A stretch of DNA of 64,000 bases, from assembly GCA_037833965.1 (NCBI GenBank), contig AP031358.1:7200001-7264000 (forward strand), read 5' to 3'. The notes under the pieces were generated by a model. The model had not been told where the DNA came from. It ran no database searches and saw only the letters and a program-made list of their open reading frames with translations. Source of the DNA: Marchantia polymorpha subsp. ruderalis. Lineage: Eukaryota > Streptophyta > Marchantiopsida > Marchantiales > Marchantiaceae. Shown piece after piece: positions 25,441 to 36,300 of this stretch (positions within the stretch are counted from its first letter, which is position 1; each line of letters starts with the position of its first letter). The position numbers and the translations under genes are program-made.

Positions 25441-26826
25441 TTACACGTGGTATTTCTTCAGACGCCACCCGTTCACGCGGGTGCCTAGCCATTCTCCTGT
25501 CAATTCTGCGAGCTGGATTGAGCCATTGGGGAAAACTTCGATCACCTTGTATGGTCCCATCCATCTCAAGTGTAGCTTGCCTGGAAATCTAGCATGTCTG
25601 CTATCGTAGAGCAGAGCCAAGTCGCCCTTCCCGAGTAGTACTGGTTTGAGTCTCCGATCGTACTTCTCCTTCCGCCTGAGCTGCAGTTGCTTTGTTCGAT
25701 TTTCGGCCTCTTGACGTCTCTCCTCCAGTGCCATTACTTCTTGCAGTCGATAGGCCTGACTTTCTTCCGCATCCAGCCTTCTCTGATCTAAGGTCCTCTT
25801 GGTGGGTATCTCGAATTCGATAGGTAAGATCGGATGTTGCCCATAAACCAGAAAGTAAGGTGTTTGCCTGGTGGTGACTTTCTCTGCAGTTCTATATGCC
25901 CATAAGGCGGCCGGTAGCTTGGTGTCCCAGTCGTGAGCATGGTTCACAGTCACCTTGAGGAGTATCTTGTAGAGCAATCCATTGGATTTCTCTGTGAGAC
26001 CATTCGCCTTGGGGTTGTATGGAGTAGTCTTCCGATGCTTAATCTGGAAGTGCCGCGTCAAACTTTCTATCACCTGATTCAAGAAGTGCGTTCCCCTGTC
26101 ACTGACTATTTCTAGTGGACACCCGTAGCGTGTGATGATTGATTCGAATAGGAACCTTGCTACTGCTGCGGCGTCGTCGTGCCTTGTGGCCTCTGCCTCC
26201 ACCATCTTGGTCGCATAGTCTGTTGCTACCAATATGTAGCGCCTGCGCGTGCCTTTAGTGACAGGTTGTATTGGTCCCACGAAGTCGATCCCCCATTTTT
26301 CAAATGGTGCCAAGGGCATAATCGGTGTCAGAGGCCATCTCGTGGTCGGAGTCGGCCTTCCCGTTCTCTGGCAGCTATCGCATTTGCGAACGTAGTCGTG
26401 TACATCTTTGAACATCGTCGGCCACCAGTACCCTGCATTCACAATTTTGGTCACCGTATTCCTGGTGGCGTAATGACCACCAGCGTCCTCTGTGTGCATG
26501 GCTTTAACGACTCGCGGAACTTCGGACTTCTCTAAGCATCTACACAGCCTCTCATCTGTCATTTTCTTGAATAAGACCCCCTGTTGGAGTTGGTAAGGTC
26601 CCGCTTTATGCACGAAAACTGTGCGCTGCTCCGCATCCAATCCATCCGGACATTGGAGTGTGAGCAGAAACCTGTACAAGTCCGCATACCTGGACTCATG
26701 ACTGGCGGACAACTGAAAAAGTTGTTCGTCGGGAAAATCATCCACTACTTTCTCTTCTATGGGTTCGGTCCATAGTCTGGAGAGGTAGTCCGCGTTCTCA
26801 TGGTGAACGCCTTTCCTAGTCTGCAC
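25441..26826 (-). pseudogene. Ty3/gypsy integrase domain
   Basis: The frame continues from RNase H after a TAG at 26890-26892. A zinc-binding region with His residues and CDSCQ is followed by the catalytic core. The D,D,E residues are visible in GIDFVG, VSDRGTHF and NGLTEKSNG, and the core looks intact. The C-terminal part includes a GPYKVIEVFPNGSIQLAEL segment typical of gypsy integrases and ends RLKKYHV just before the polypurine tract. It would insert the cDNA copy into the genome. As part of a broken polyprotein it is unlikely to be made normally. Confidence 0.93.
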
Positions 26827-26889
26827 AGTGTAGGTGAATTCCTGCAGCAGTAGTACCCACCTGGCAATTCGTCCGGACAGATCCGCCTT

Positions 26890-28301
26890 CTACACCAGGT
26901 GCTGTAATGCGTAATGATCCACATGAAACACGAACTCGTAGCAGATCAAATAATGTCTGAACTTCTTACAGGAGTACACCATTCCCAACGCCTCCCTCTC
27001 AGTTGTTGTGTACTTCTTCTCTGCTGCTGACAACTGACGGCTCGCGAAGTAAATCGGGTAGTCCTTCTTGTTGTCGTCCTTCTGACTGAGAACCACTCCG
27101 ATTGCAAATGCCGACGTGTCTACATAGACATGGAAAGGTCTGTTCCAATCCGGACTTCTCAGAACCGGAGCAGTCGTCAGTTTAGCTTTGTGTGTTTCAA
27201 AGGCTAGCTGTTGCTCCTTGCCCCACACATAGGGTTCCTCCTTTTTAAGCAGCTTCGTCAGATTGGCTGCCAAGATGGCGTACATATTTATGAACCTTCT
27301 GTAATAGCCTACATGGCCAAGGAAGGCCCTCAACTCCCGCAGGTTCGTCGGCGGCTGAAGTTCGAGAATAATCTTCACCTTCTCTACATCCACTGCAATG
27401 CCATCGGACGAAACTCTGTGCCCCAGCAGGATTCCGCTGGTCATAAAGAAAAAACACTTCTCAGGGTGCAAGGACAAGTTGCTCTCCCGACATCTGTCAA
27501 ACGTCTGTCGAAGGTGGTTAAGGTGCTCCGACCTCTTACCGAAGACACAAAAGTCATCGATGAAGATTTCCAGGAACTTCCTCAGGTGCTCTTGGAAGAT
27601 GTTTGTCATCATCCGCTGGAACGTCGCTGGCGCGTTGCACAACCCGAAAGGCATCTTGTGATAAGCGTAGGTTCCCCAGTCGGTCGTGAAGGTTGTTTTG
27701 TCCTTGTCCTGTTCTCTGATGAACACCTGGTTGTAGCCGGAGAATCCGTCTAGGAAACTGTAGCATTCATGCCCTGCGACATGATCCAAATAGAGTCCGT
27801 AAAAGGGAGAGGGTGATGGTCCTTCCTTGTTGCGGCGTTTAGCTTCCGGAAGTCCTGGCACACCCGGATCTTACCCGTCAGTTTCTTGGGCACAATTACA
27901 ATAAGCGACACCCACTCGCTACTGAGTACCGGGTAGATGATCCCTGCGCTCAGGTACTTATCGATTTCGTCCTTCACCAATAATGAGTATTTTGGGTTGA
28001 GCCTGTATTGGCGTTGGCGAACCGGAACTGCCTCGTCCAACAAGTCGATCCTGTGCTCTCCATACCTTGCAGGTATGCCTTTCATGTCTTCAATCTTCCA
28101 TGCGAAGACATCCTCATACTGGCGAAGAAACGCCTGTACCTGAGAAGAGTTGAACACCCTGTTCAACTCTTCTCCTTGTACCTGGCTTGACACCTTCAAG
28201 CCTTTGTCTGGACTGAGCTGCAGTTCGCAGCAGTCACTTGGGTCGACAATCCCCTCTGTGTGACTGATCTCGCTTCTGCCCAGTCCGGCTGTTAGTTGCT
28301 A
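26890..28301 (-). pseudogene. Ty3/gypsy reverse transcriptase and RNase H, frameshifted
   Basis: The RT N-terminal half is in one frame down to about 27795 (QDFRKLNAATRKDHHPLPF is visible). The remainder follows in another frame from about 27800 to 26890. The catalytic motif reads FIDD in place of the common YVDD or YIDD, and MPFGLCNAPATFQRMM precedes it. RNase H follows with VYVDTSAFAIGVVLSQ and HVDHYALQHLV. A TAG ends the frame before the tether to integrase. A perfect 15-bp foldback lies inside the N-terminal coding part at 28142-28174. Confidence 0.92.
28142..28174. repeat. Perfect 15-bp foldback inside gypsy coding DNA
   Basis: The arms at 28142-28156 and 28160-28174 are exact reverse complements around a 3-nt loop. 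On the minus strand the palindrome encodes EELNRVFNSS upstream of the QAFLRQYEDVFAW segment of the RT region. Confidence 0.9.
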
Positions 28302-28804
28302 TTCGTCATCCGGATGCACATCGTCCCCTTCCTCCTCAATGGAGCAGCAAGTGACGTAACCCACAAACTCATCCGACATTTCTGTCTCTGAAGTGCATGA
28401 CGAGCTGGTCTCCCCTCCAGTCGTGTAACCGGAGGTGGTCGAAGGTGTTTCGCCCTCGTGTGATACCTTGGTCCATGGTACGGTAATGACAGTCGGAGGG
28501 TCCGTAGGGTTCCGGAACTGCAATCTCTTCCTCCTCCAGTCACACCTTGCTTTGGCATCGTATAGCCATGGTCTGCCATATGCAGCACATCATAACCTTT
28601 CTTCATTAGAGGCTGCAATATTATGTAGGACAGTTGAAAGTCCACTCCTCCAATGTTGGTTCTCACATTGCTCAACATTCCTAGCGGCATTCTGCGCGTT
28701 TGATCGGCCAGCCGCAGCACTCGGGTTGTAGGCTCAAAGGTCTGGAACCCCAAGGAGTTCGCTGTCTACTCGGTCATGATGTTCACACCGGAGCCGGAAT
28801 ATGA
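28302..28804 (-). pseudogene. Ty3/gypsy retropepsin-like protease fragment
   Basis: The first element-derived codons read SGSGVNIMTE, the stretch that normally follows the catalytic Asp. Here the junction codon is TAT (Tyr) in its place. TAG follows at 28766-28768. VLRLADQTRRMPLGML and GGVDFQLSYIILQPL match aspartic proteases of this class. Near 28580 the frame shifts just before the GRPWLYDAKARCDW segment, which is readable in the next frame. The fragment cannot give an active protease. Confidence 0.85.
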
Positions 28805-28883
28805 ATATAATGCAAATTCATAAATAAAATTTTCTTCTCATCACACCCGCTTTGTAGCAGCTAATTTTTTTTACATAAGGCTG
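28805..28883. repeat. Right copy of perfect 79-bp direct repeat flanking the gypsy element
   Basis: It is identical to 24931-25009. Its first bases abut the truncated protease end of the element, and its last bases run into the ordinary-composition right flank (GCTGCGGTCCTG). Confidence 0.95.
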
Positions 28884-30679
28884 CGGTCCTGATCATGGAG
28901 ATTTTCCGCTGAGGATCGATTGATGATCTCATTGTGTTCTACAATCTTCCAAACACTGTGCTGATCGGTGAAGATTTGGTGATTCGCGTTTATGAGAAAG
29001 ATCTAACTGGAATAGAATCTACGGAGACCAACATAGAGATCATTATCTTCTTGCAAAGCTCGGTTTGATGCAATGTGACCCTGGCGCCTTGTTGATTCGG
29101 GACCTTCTGATCAACATGAAGTGTGAGGGCACAGTGTGCGATTCTGATTCGCCTTGCACGGGTTAACACCAAGAGGATGATGTCTGATGCGAAAGACCAG
29201 TCCGTATCACACTCCTGATGGGCAGGCGTTGAGCTTATGTCCCCTCTACTGCTTCTATTCCTTTTGTCATGGATCTGATCCAACGCTCGTCACTCAACGT
29301 GGCACTGTGTCTGAATACTCCACTCCTCCATCCGTAGCTATATAGACGCACTATATAGCATAACGTGATCAGTCCGCCCTATCCTCAGCAGGAGATTCTT
29401 CACACCTTCGCTCGGTGGAGCCAAGTGGAAGGATTGAAATTGACAACGAAGAAAAGATGCTGCAGGAATGGCGACGTCGAGAAGGTAGAGGAGTTGGGCT
29501 CCGACGTACACGATCAAAAAGCGCAAGGTTCTCTCATGCTCCGTGTGTGAGTGTATGCTTGTTTGGGTATTATATAGAGAATCAGCCATTCTTATCAGCA
29601 GCAGAAACACCTCTTTTGAGATTAATATACCTCACACTACCTTCTCTCTTTGAATAAAAAATACTAGCTTTTGAGCTGCAGGTGTTCGGTCTTGCACATC
29701 GCCACTTTATCTCTATGAGTATAGTGTCTCTCAAAACAGCCCAGCTGAGATTGATCATGTAGCCACACAAGAACTTAATGAACCGGGCAAACTGTACTTT
29801 ACCAGATAATTATATGGAATCTTTGGTTTGTAGCCTAAAACTTCGATACTTTTTCCCCCTCCATATCTGTCAATGCTTTAGGATACATTGGAAAATGCCT
29901 TCTTCCATTGAAATGGCAGAGACTTTGGTCAATGGTGGTCTCTAGGCAGCGTTGCCTTCCTTCCAAATACGTCCCTAAATTCTTGGAAATTCTAATTTTA
30001 GTTCTAACTCAGACTTTTTGTCGTTGCTTCATATTCTTTGTAGACATGACCTTTTGAGTTTTGCCTGTGATACCAAGTACAAGATAAAGGTACAGAAATG
30101 TACATTCCAAGCAGGGAAATTCCCTCAGCACCTACTCAAGGTTAGATCAAGACTGGAGCTAAAACCAGGGATGAATCCTGTAACGACGGAGAAAAAGCCG
30201 GCAGAAACAAGCAGATCCCGGTTTTTTCTCTACTACTGCTACTGCGGTCAAATCCTCCATAAGGTCTTCAGATGTGCAGGATTGTGGATTAGTTTGATGC
30301 GTTAAATTTTTGCACGCTGTGTTTCCAGGTATGGCTCTGGCCGTCTGATAACCCGTGGAATGAAAGAATGAGCTATTCCATGATCGTCAGATTTTTCATT
30401 GGACCACTAATAATGGCCCGTTCTGCTTTCGTATGCCATGTCGATACAAGGACGTTCCGACTTGCCGTCTTGCAAGTAAGCCTCTGACCTCTTCCTCACA
30501 TTCAGATTCATGATCACCGCGTTTAAATATTTCTTACTGAGTCAAATTTCACGATTTTGAACTGAATATTTCATAATCAGAGTTTCAACACGGCTGCCCA
30601 GAGACTCACAGGCAGTGATTCCGCGAGGAGTCATCTCCTTCGTCTATGCTTAGGAGTACAACCTCGAGCCGACCATAGG

Positions 30680-30717
30680 CTTCATAGGCTGTGGCGAAGA
30701 CGCCACAGCCTATGAAG
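30680..30717. repeat. Perfect 17-bp foldback, 4-nt loop
   Basis: The arms at 30680-30696 and 30701-30717 are exact reverse complements around AAGA. The arm core is TTCATAGGCTGTGGCG. There are no terminal repeats, coding frame or T-run that would suggest a known element. Confidence 0.92.
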
Positions 30718-31902
30718 AATCTAATTACATCAAACAAGTTCACTCTCAAATTCCCACTTTCTTCTCAGTCCAAGTTCGTTTTAAAATTTTATCTTGTTCC
30801 TATACAAGCCAACTGATTGTTATATTTAATCTCTTATAGCTTCAGCATCGCAAAATCTGGCAGTGGTATAGCTTAACACCTCAATTCAATAGGGAGTGGG
30901 AAAATCCAGTAAGTAATCTCGCCTTGTTATGAACAATTTCTCAAATCAGCACCATGAAAGCTCGAAGAGTAATGCTCATCATATCTCCGACGAACAAACT
31001 GCTGTTGCGAACCACTGAACAGAACACTGATCGGAACAGTTGCTATCGAAAAGTACGAAGCTGCCATTATTTCTTATATTCAGCAACATCTTCACGATTG
31101 ATCTCAAATTAGTAATTGTGAATGCACGCATTGCTGCAGAGATGGATTGGGAGTTTGCATCGCTGCTGAATCTGCTCTAATACTTATCCCTGGCTCGGCT
31201 AAAAACCTTGTTTCCTTCACATATTCCAAAGCCCTGCAGACAACGGGTCTGGTTTCACTTTTGGATGAACATTATGTCTCCTTCGAGACTAAAATAATAT
31301 CTCAATGCACAGGGCTCTACTGGCCGTTCAGTGGCTCGGATCGATGCTCGAGGTTTGTGAGTTATCAATCGGGTGGTTTTTCTGCTGATCCCGACCCCGA
31401 TCGGGTATTTCTTCATCCTCGAACATATTTTATCAGCTGCACTCTGCTGGCACAAACTCGTGGTTCCCAAGAATGCAATTGGCCAGTTCGCAACGAGAGT
31501 AATCAATGAGTGGGATCTAGGATCCAACGGAACGCCCACAAAAGGGCCCAAGAACCAATTGACAGTCGAGAATTCGCGCCCAGACAGGTGTAGTGTAGTC
31601 CAGACTCTCATCTTTGTAATTATAGAAATTGTACTAACTTGTCAATTACTCACCAAGAACTTACTGAGAGAGTTCATGGATGGATTTGAGAATAATTCTG
31701 AGCAACAAATTTCCGTCTGACGATGAGATCAACGACCAACTATTGTTCACATCCAACACAATTGGAAGTACCGTGTTTGGAGAGATGGATGAAAGTATTC
31801 TCCAACTTCTATTCGAGAACACTCCGGGTCTGTTGTAGTCCATCCAAGTCTCTGTTATGGGGAGTGAAAAGTGATTTGTATCGAGCTTGGCAGGCAATTG
31901 GC

Positions 31903-31941
31903 AACCCCCTAGCTAGTGCTTTGGGCACTAGCTAGGGGGTT
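31903..31941. repeat. Perfect 17-bp foldback, 5-nt loop
   Basis: The arms at 31903-31919 and 31925-31941 are exact reverse complements around TTTGG. The arm is AACCCCCTAGCTAGTGC. On the plus strand a TCTTTT tract follows, which superficially resembles a terminator, but that has no meaning for a nuclear polymerase II gene. Confidence 0.92.
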
Positions 31942-33328
31942 CTTTTGGTTCTCTCCTAGTTTGGAGTTGAATTGTTTGTATTGTGTTTTTTTAGCCTTTT
32001 GACCCTTTGGGTCCCACGGGCTTGATCTTTTTACCATTTACCAATTCGATGGTAATGGGCGGTGAATCCAAACTCACTTGAAACGAGCAACGAAAGACCT
32101 TGCAGATTTCGTCGACAAAGGACCAAACAGACATCTTATAAAACAGAATTACTCCCAAAATTTAATTTGCAGCTACACCAATCTTCCATCTGCTGGTCTG
32201 AAGTTGCATCAAAATGGCAAGAACAATGAGAACATCACCCGTGAACTTTGACAGTGAAGTACGAATCCCAGTCTCGAATGACGGCTGGCACAAATAAACC
32301 AAAACAGCGTTCATCCTTCAACATCCAAATGCCATAAGTACTTGCATATGTGTCGTCGAGCTATATTACAGTTTCGGAACTGTTGGATTTCTGTTCTAAT
32401 TCGAATATAGTGAGAGAATATTTCTCTTCGGGAGAATTTTCCTGACCGTGTCTCGGCCATGCTTAAAAAGATGAGGAATCTAACAGATGCACACGAACTT
32501 CATAATAATAACTCCAATAGATTGTTCTGATCCATTGCAATGAAAATGCGCTGAGGGTAAAGCCGAGGAGAAATTACAACAAACATATTCACCTCCTGTT
32601 GCCAGACGCATCCAACAGTGGACACGGTTGAGGCATTTCAGTCTCATTGAGAGACCATCATTCAGCATGGCCTTTGATTGTCGTACCAATTCGTCGTGTT
32701 TAATTAACCAACCAAGTAACTGAGGTCATCAGGAGCCCTTATCATAGTTCAGAGGGAGCACCCGTGTCTAACTGAGTTGACAAACGAGCAATGGACGCAG
32801 TTAGTGGATTCGGAGAATGTGAGCACGTCCGGCGGTTGCCTTCGTCTCGTGAACGTTCTGACGATCATGGAGTTGCGAATTCGCGCTACCGGTAGCGTCC
32901 AAACTGGCCACGCGACGCCGTAGGGTTTTCATACCGGCCTCTCTCGCCCCTGTTTACCGGTTGTTGGGTTTCCCGCCGGTCATCCCGGGAAGTTGACTGG
33001 GTGGCAAGCTCCCGCCTGACTGTAATCCGGGCGACTGGTCGTTCAAGAGTAACAAGGTGCTGTCGGAATCTGGAGACAGGATCTCCCGACGGGAGTTGAC
33101 AGATGTTGGAAGACGCTTTCGCTCTCAGACTCCACGAGCAGTCACGAAACGTCCAATTCGTACGCAGTTGATGCGACGATTCTTCAGCGTTGCGAATTTT
33201 GTATATCGGCGGGAGCTCGATTGCAATTCTGCCGCAGGGCTGAGAATTGGGAGCGCAGAAGAGATGCTGCAGTTGGAGAAGTGATTGCAGAGCAGAACCG
33301 TTGAATTTTCTTCAGTCCAGCTGCCAAA

Positions 33329-36300
33329 ATGTTGCAAAGCAAGGCTTACGTGAAGAAAACTCGTCATGGCCGAGTTCTCAAGGTAAGTGAATGTAAGATT
33401 TTCGTTCGAATTTGTCGCTCGATCCGCTGGATTAGGGTTGCGGTGTTTACTCGGTGAAGTTGCTACTGATACAAAATTGTGGGGGTCCTCTGAAGGTGGT
33501 ACGAGAACATTATTTGCGGGACGACATAGCTTGTGGCACCATTACCTGCACAGCTTGTGACAATAGCAAAGCCTGTCTCAGCGCTTCTCCAGCGCCGATT
33601 ATCGTCTTTGATACGAATGTCGTTCTCCGTCAGGTATCACCTTATGAGCCGAATCCCTTAGCATTCAAGTTTGAAAGTTGCTGCTTAGGTCAGTGCTGTT
33701 TCTTCTACCCATTACAATCAGGAAGAAATTGGTACAAGCTTGCTACAGTTTATGAAGATGGTGGTCATGTTGGAGTTTCTTATAAACGTGCAATGCACCA
33801 CTTCACGGTCGTTAAGCGCTATGCTAGCAATTAAAACGAAGACCTCAGGGATGGACTGGCTCTAGTGATGAAAGTGTGTATCACTCTTTACAACAGCTTC
33901 ACCTGTTTGATGATGACAGATAGACCTTCTTGAGAACTCAGCCATCAGCAATGTGGTTGTGCTGTCAGTGGTTCTTGAAGAAGTGAAGAATAAGGATCTT
34001 AGTGTGTATAATCGCTTGCGCACTATCTGCAGCAATCCCGCTCGAAATTTCTTCGTGTTCTCAAATGAAAATCACAGGTGAAAATTGCTGGGAACTTTTG
34101 TTGGTGTTTTTTTTCCGGGCATGTTCCTCTTGTTTGGAAATGTAAGGATTAGTTGTAACTGGTACGCAGTTAAAAGCCAGACTCCTTAGCTAGCTGTAGA
34201 CGGTTCTCGTAAAGCTAAAAGCCTTCACACTGAACTGACCGCTTATTGTCAGGTGACATTAGAGATCTACCTTTTTGATATTCATGTCTCTTTTGTGTTT
34301 GTGTTCTCAACTTACGATCTTTGAATCTTCTCTGAATACTATATCCGATCTCTGAAAGTAAGAGTTTTCTATGTGCTTGTTTTAGGCTTAACGTTTTTAT
34401 TCACGATGCTTATGTACGCTTCGTAGGGATACTTATATCAAAGGTCTGGCGGGGGAAAGTCCAAATGATCGCAATGACCGAGGTTTGATACTCTTTCAGT
34501 GATACCCACAATAAAGAGATAGGCGATTTGTCCTGCGTTACATGTTGAAATTGTGAAATGTTGGCATGTGCTGGGTTTTCTCTATAAGACTAGTGATTTA
34601 TCTTCAACACCATGTGGAACCTCTGGCAGCAATCAGAGTGGCAAGCAAATGGTACCACGAGCACTTGGGACCCGCTTCTAAAGTTGTCCTCGTTACGAAC
34701 GATGCTGAGAACAAGAGGAAAGCGCTGGAGGAGGGGATTGATGCTCAAACCGGTAAGAAGATGCGGCTGTAATTATAAGTTTCATGTTTTGTCCCCGATT
34801 TTTTGTCTTGAATGATTTCCTTGAATCTGTAAAAAATATGAGTCGTTTGTTCAAAGTGATCATACCTTTGATTTTGTGTTTGCTTTGCTCGTTTCCAGTT
34901 GAAGACTTCGTTCGGAAGTTAGGTCAAGCAGAACTACTTGACTTGCTCGTTGGGGCTGGAACTGAGGATGCACAGACGACAGCGGACGCCGACGACAATC
35001 GACCATCCAAAAGAAAAGTGATATATCCTGAGGTACGCACAGGGACCCGCAAGTGAAGTGAATATCAGCATTACAAGAGGAGGCGGTTCTTGTTTTCAAG
35101 TACCAAATGATGCTGCGATGTTTATCATTGGCTTGGGTCGACAAAGAGAACTGAAACACATGATTTTGATCCATACGCGTTTACTGTCAATTATCTAGCG
35201 TTCGAGAAAGGTTACTAATTGAATACCTTCCTGTTATCAACAGCACAAACTGATGTCTGAGATAACTTCAGGGCTGCACAAGGGAATTTATCATCAGGGA
35301 AAGCTTCGAGTGAACAGATACAATGGTTTCGAAGCGACTGTGAGTACTGAAAGCCTTGGACAGGAGATACTGATTCATGGTCGAATCGACATGAATCGTG
35401 GATTTGATGGGGATGTGGTCGCTGTGGAGCTTTTACCACAAGAGCAGTGGCAGGAAAATTCTCTCGAAAAAATCGTAGAAGACGGTCCGTACTCAAACTA
35501 TTGTCTTTATATTCCAATCACGAACTGAAATCGTTTTGCTTTCTGGAATTCTACTTTCTTTTCTCTTGCATTGGTTGAAGTATTTGCATGAACAAATGTC
35601 AGCTTGTGTATTTTTCGGCAGAAAATGTCCAAAAGTACGAAAAATGTAATAAATGTAGATTGTAGATTTCTCAGGGGAAGAGAATATGGGACTTTATAGC
35701 ATCATTCTGTTACTGTTTCAAACCTATGCCGTCTTGTCGTTTCAGTTGACGAGGATGAGAGCGAAGAGCCGGTCGGCTTAGTGCCAGGTAGTGCCGAGCA
35801 GTTGCCAGAGCTTATTGAGACAGGTCCTGCAGCTCGACCCCGTGGTCGTGTGATTGGTATTATCAAGCGTAATTGGCGCCAGTGAGTGATCTATTCCATG
35901 AGCATAGAAACTGTAACGATTCCTTCTTGATCATAAGATGGACGTTATACCTTTTCAGGCTCGAATATCTTGCAAATTTAGTTGACAGGTGGTGTGGGCG
36001 CAGTTCTGGTTAATATCTCGTATGGTATCATTTATTCCTATACTTTTCATGTTTAACTATCAGTAGCTTCTTCCTTTTGCAGGTACTGTGGATCACTGGA
36101 GCCGGTGGAGAATACCAGCTCAGCTGGGGGAAAGGTGAATGCCTTGTTTGTGTCTGCCGATCGACGACTTCCGAAAATTCGAATTCAAACAAGGCAATTG
36201 GAAAACTTGTCGAACAAGAGAATAATTGTTTCAGTTGATTCTTGGGAGCGAACCATGCGATACCCCAGCGGACATTATGTCAGTACTATTGGAGACATCG

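Larger units (their letters stand above)
25010..28804 (-). mobile_element. 5'-truncated, disabled Ty3/gypsy LTR retrotransposon
   Basis: On the minus strand the order is partial protease, reverse transcriptase, RNase H, integrase, polypurine tract, 3' LTR. This order is diagnostic of Ty3/gypsy rather than Ty1/copia. Gag, the primer-binding site and the 5' LTR are missing; the copy begins at the protease active-site codon. No chromodomain is visible after the integrase core. Coding is broken by three in-frame TAG codons (28766-28768, 28299-28301, 26890-26892) and two frameshifts (near 28580 and 27795), but domains are otherwise well preserved, suggesting a fairly young copy. It is flanked by perfect 79-bp direct repeats instead of the usual short target duplication. 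Confidence 0.93.
28884..33328. other. Intergenic DNA and DIS3 promoter
   Basis: No gene is recognised between the gypsy element and DIS3. Frames up to 120 codons (for example 31147-31509) match nothing. Two strong foldbacks are listed separately. The last 600 bases before 33329 are richer in CpG and probably hold the DIS3 promoter and leader, but no core element can be fixed. Confidence 0.5.

Noticed and set aside
24931..28883. The 79-bp direct repeats as the LTRs of the gypsy element
   Set aside because: They lack TG/CA ends and lie outside an LTR that begins properly after the polypurine tract; the right copy abuts protease codons rather than a primer-binding site.
31903..31950. GC-rich hairpin followed by T-rich tract as an intrinsic terminator
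   Set aside because: That mechanism is bacterial; this is eukaryotic nuclear DNA with no gene ending here.
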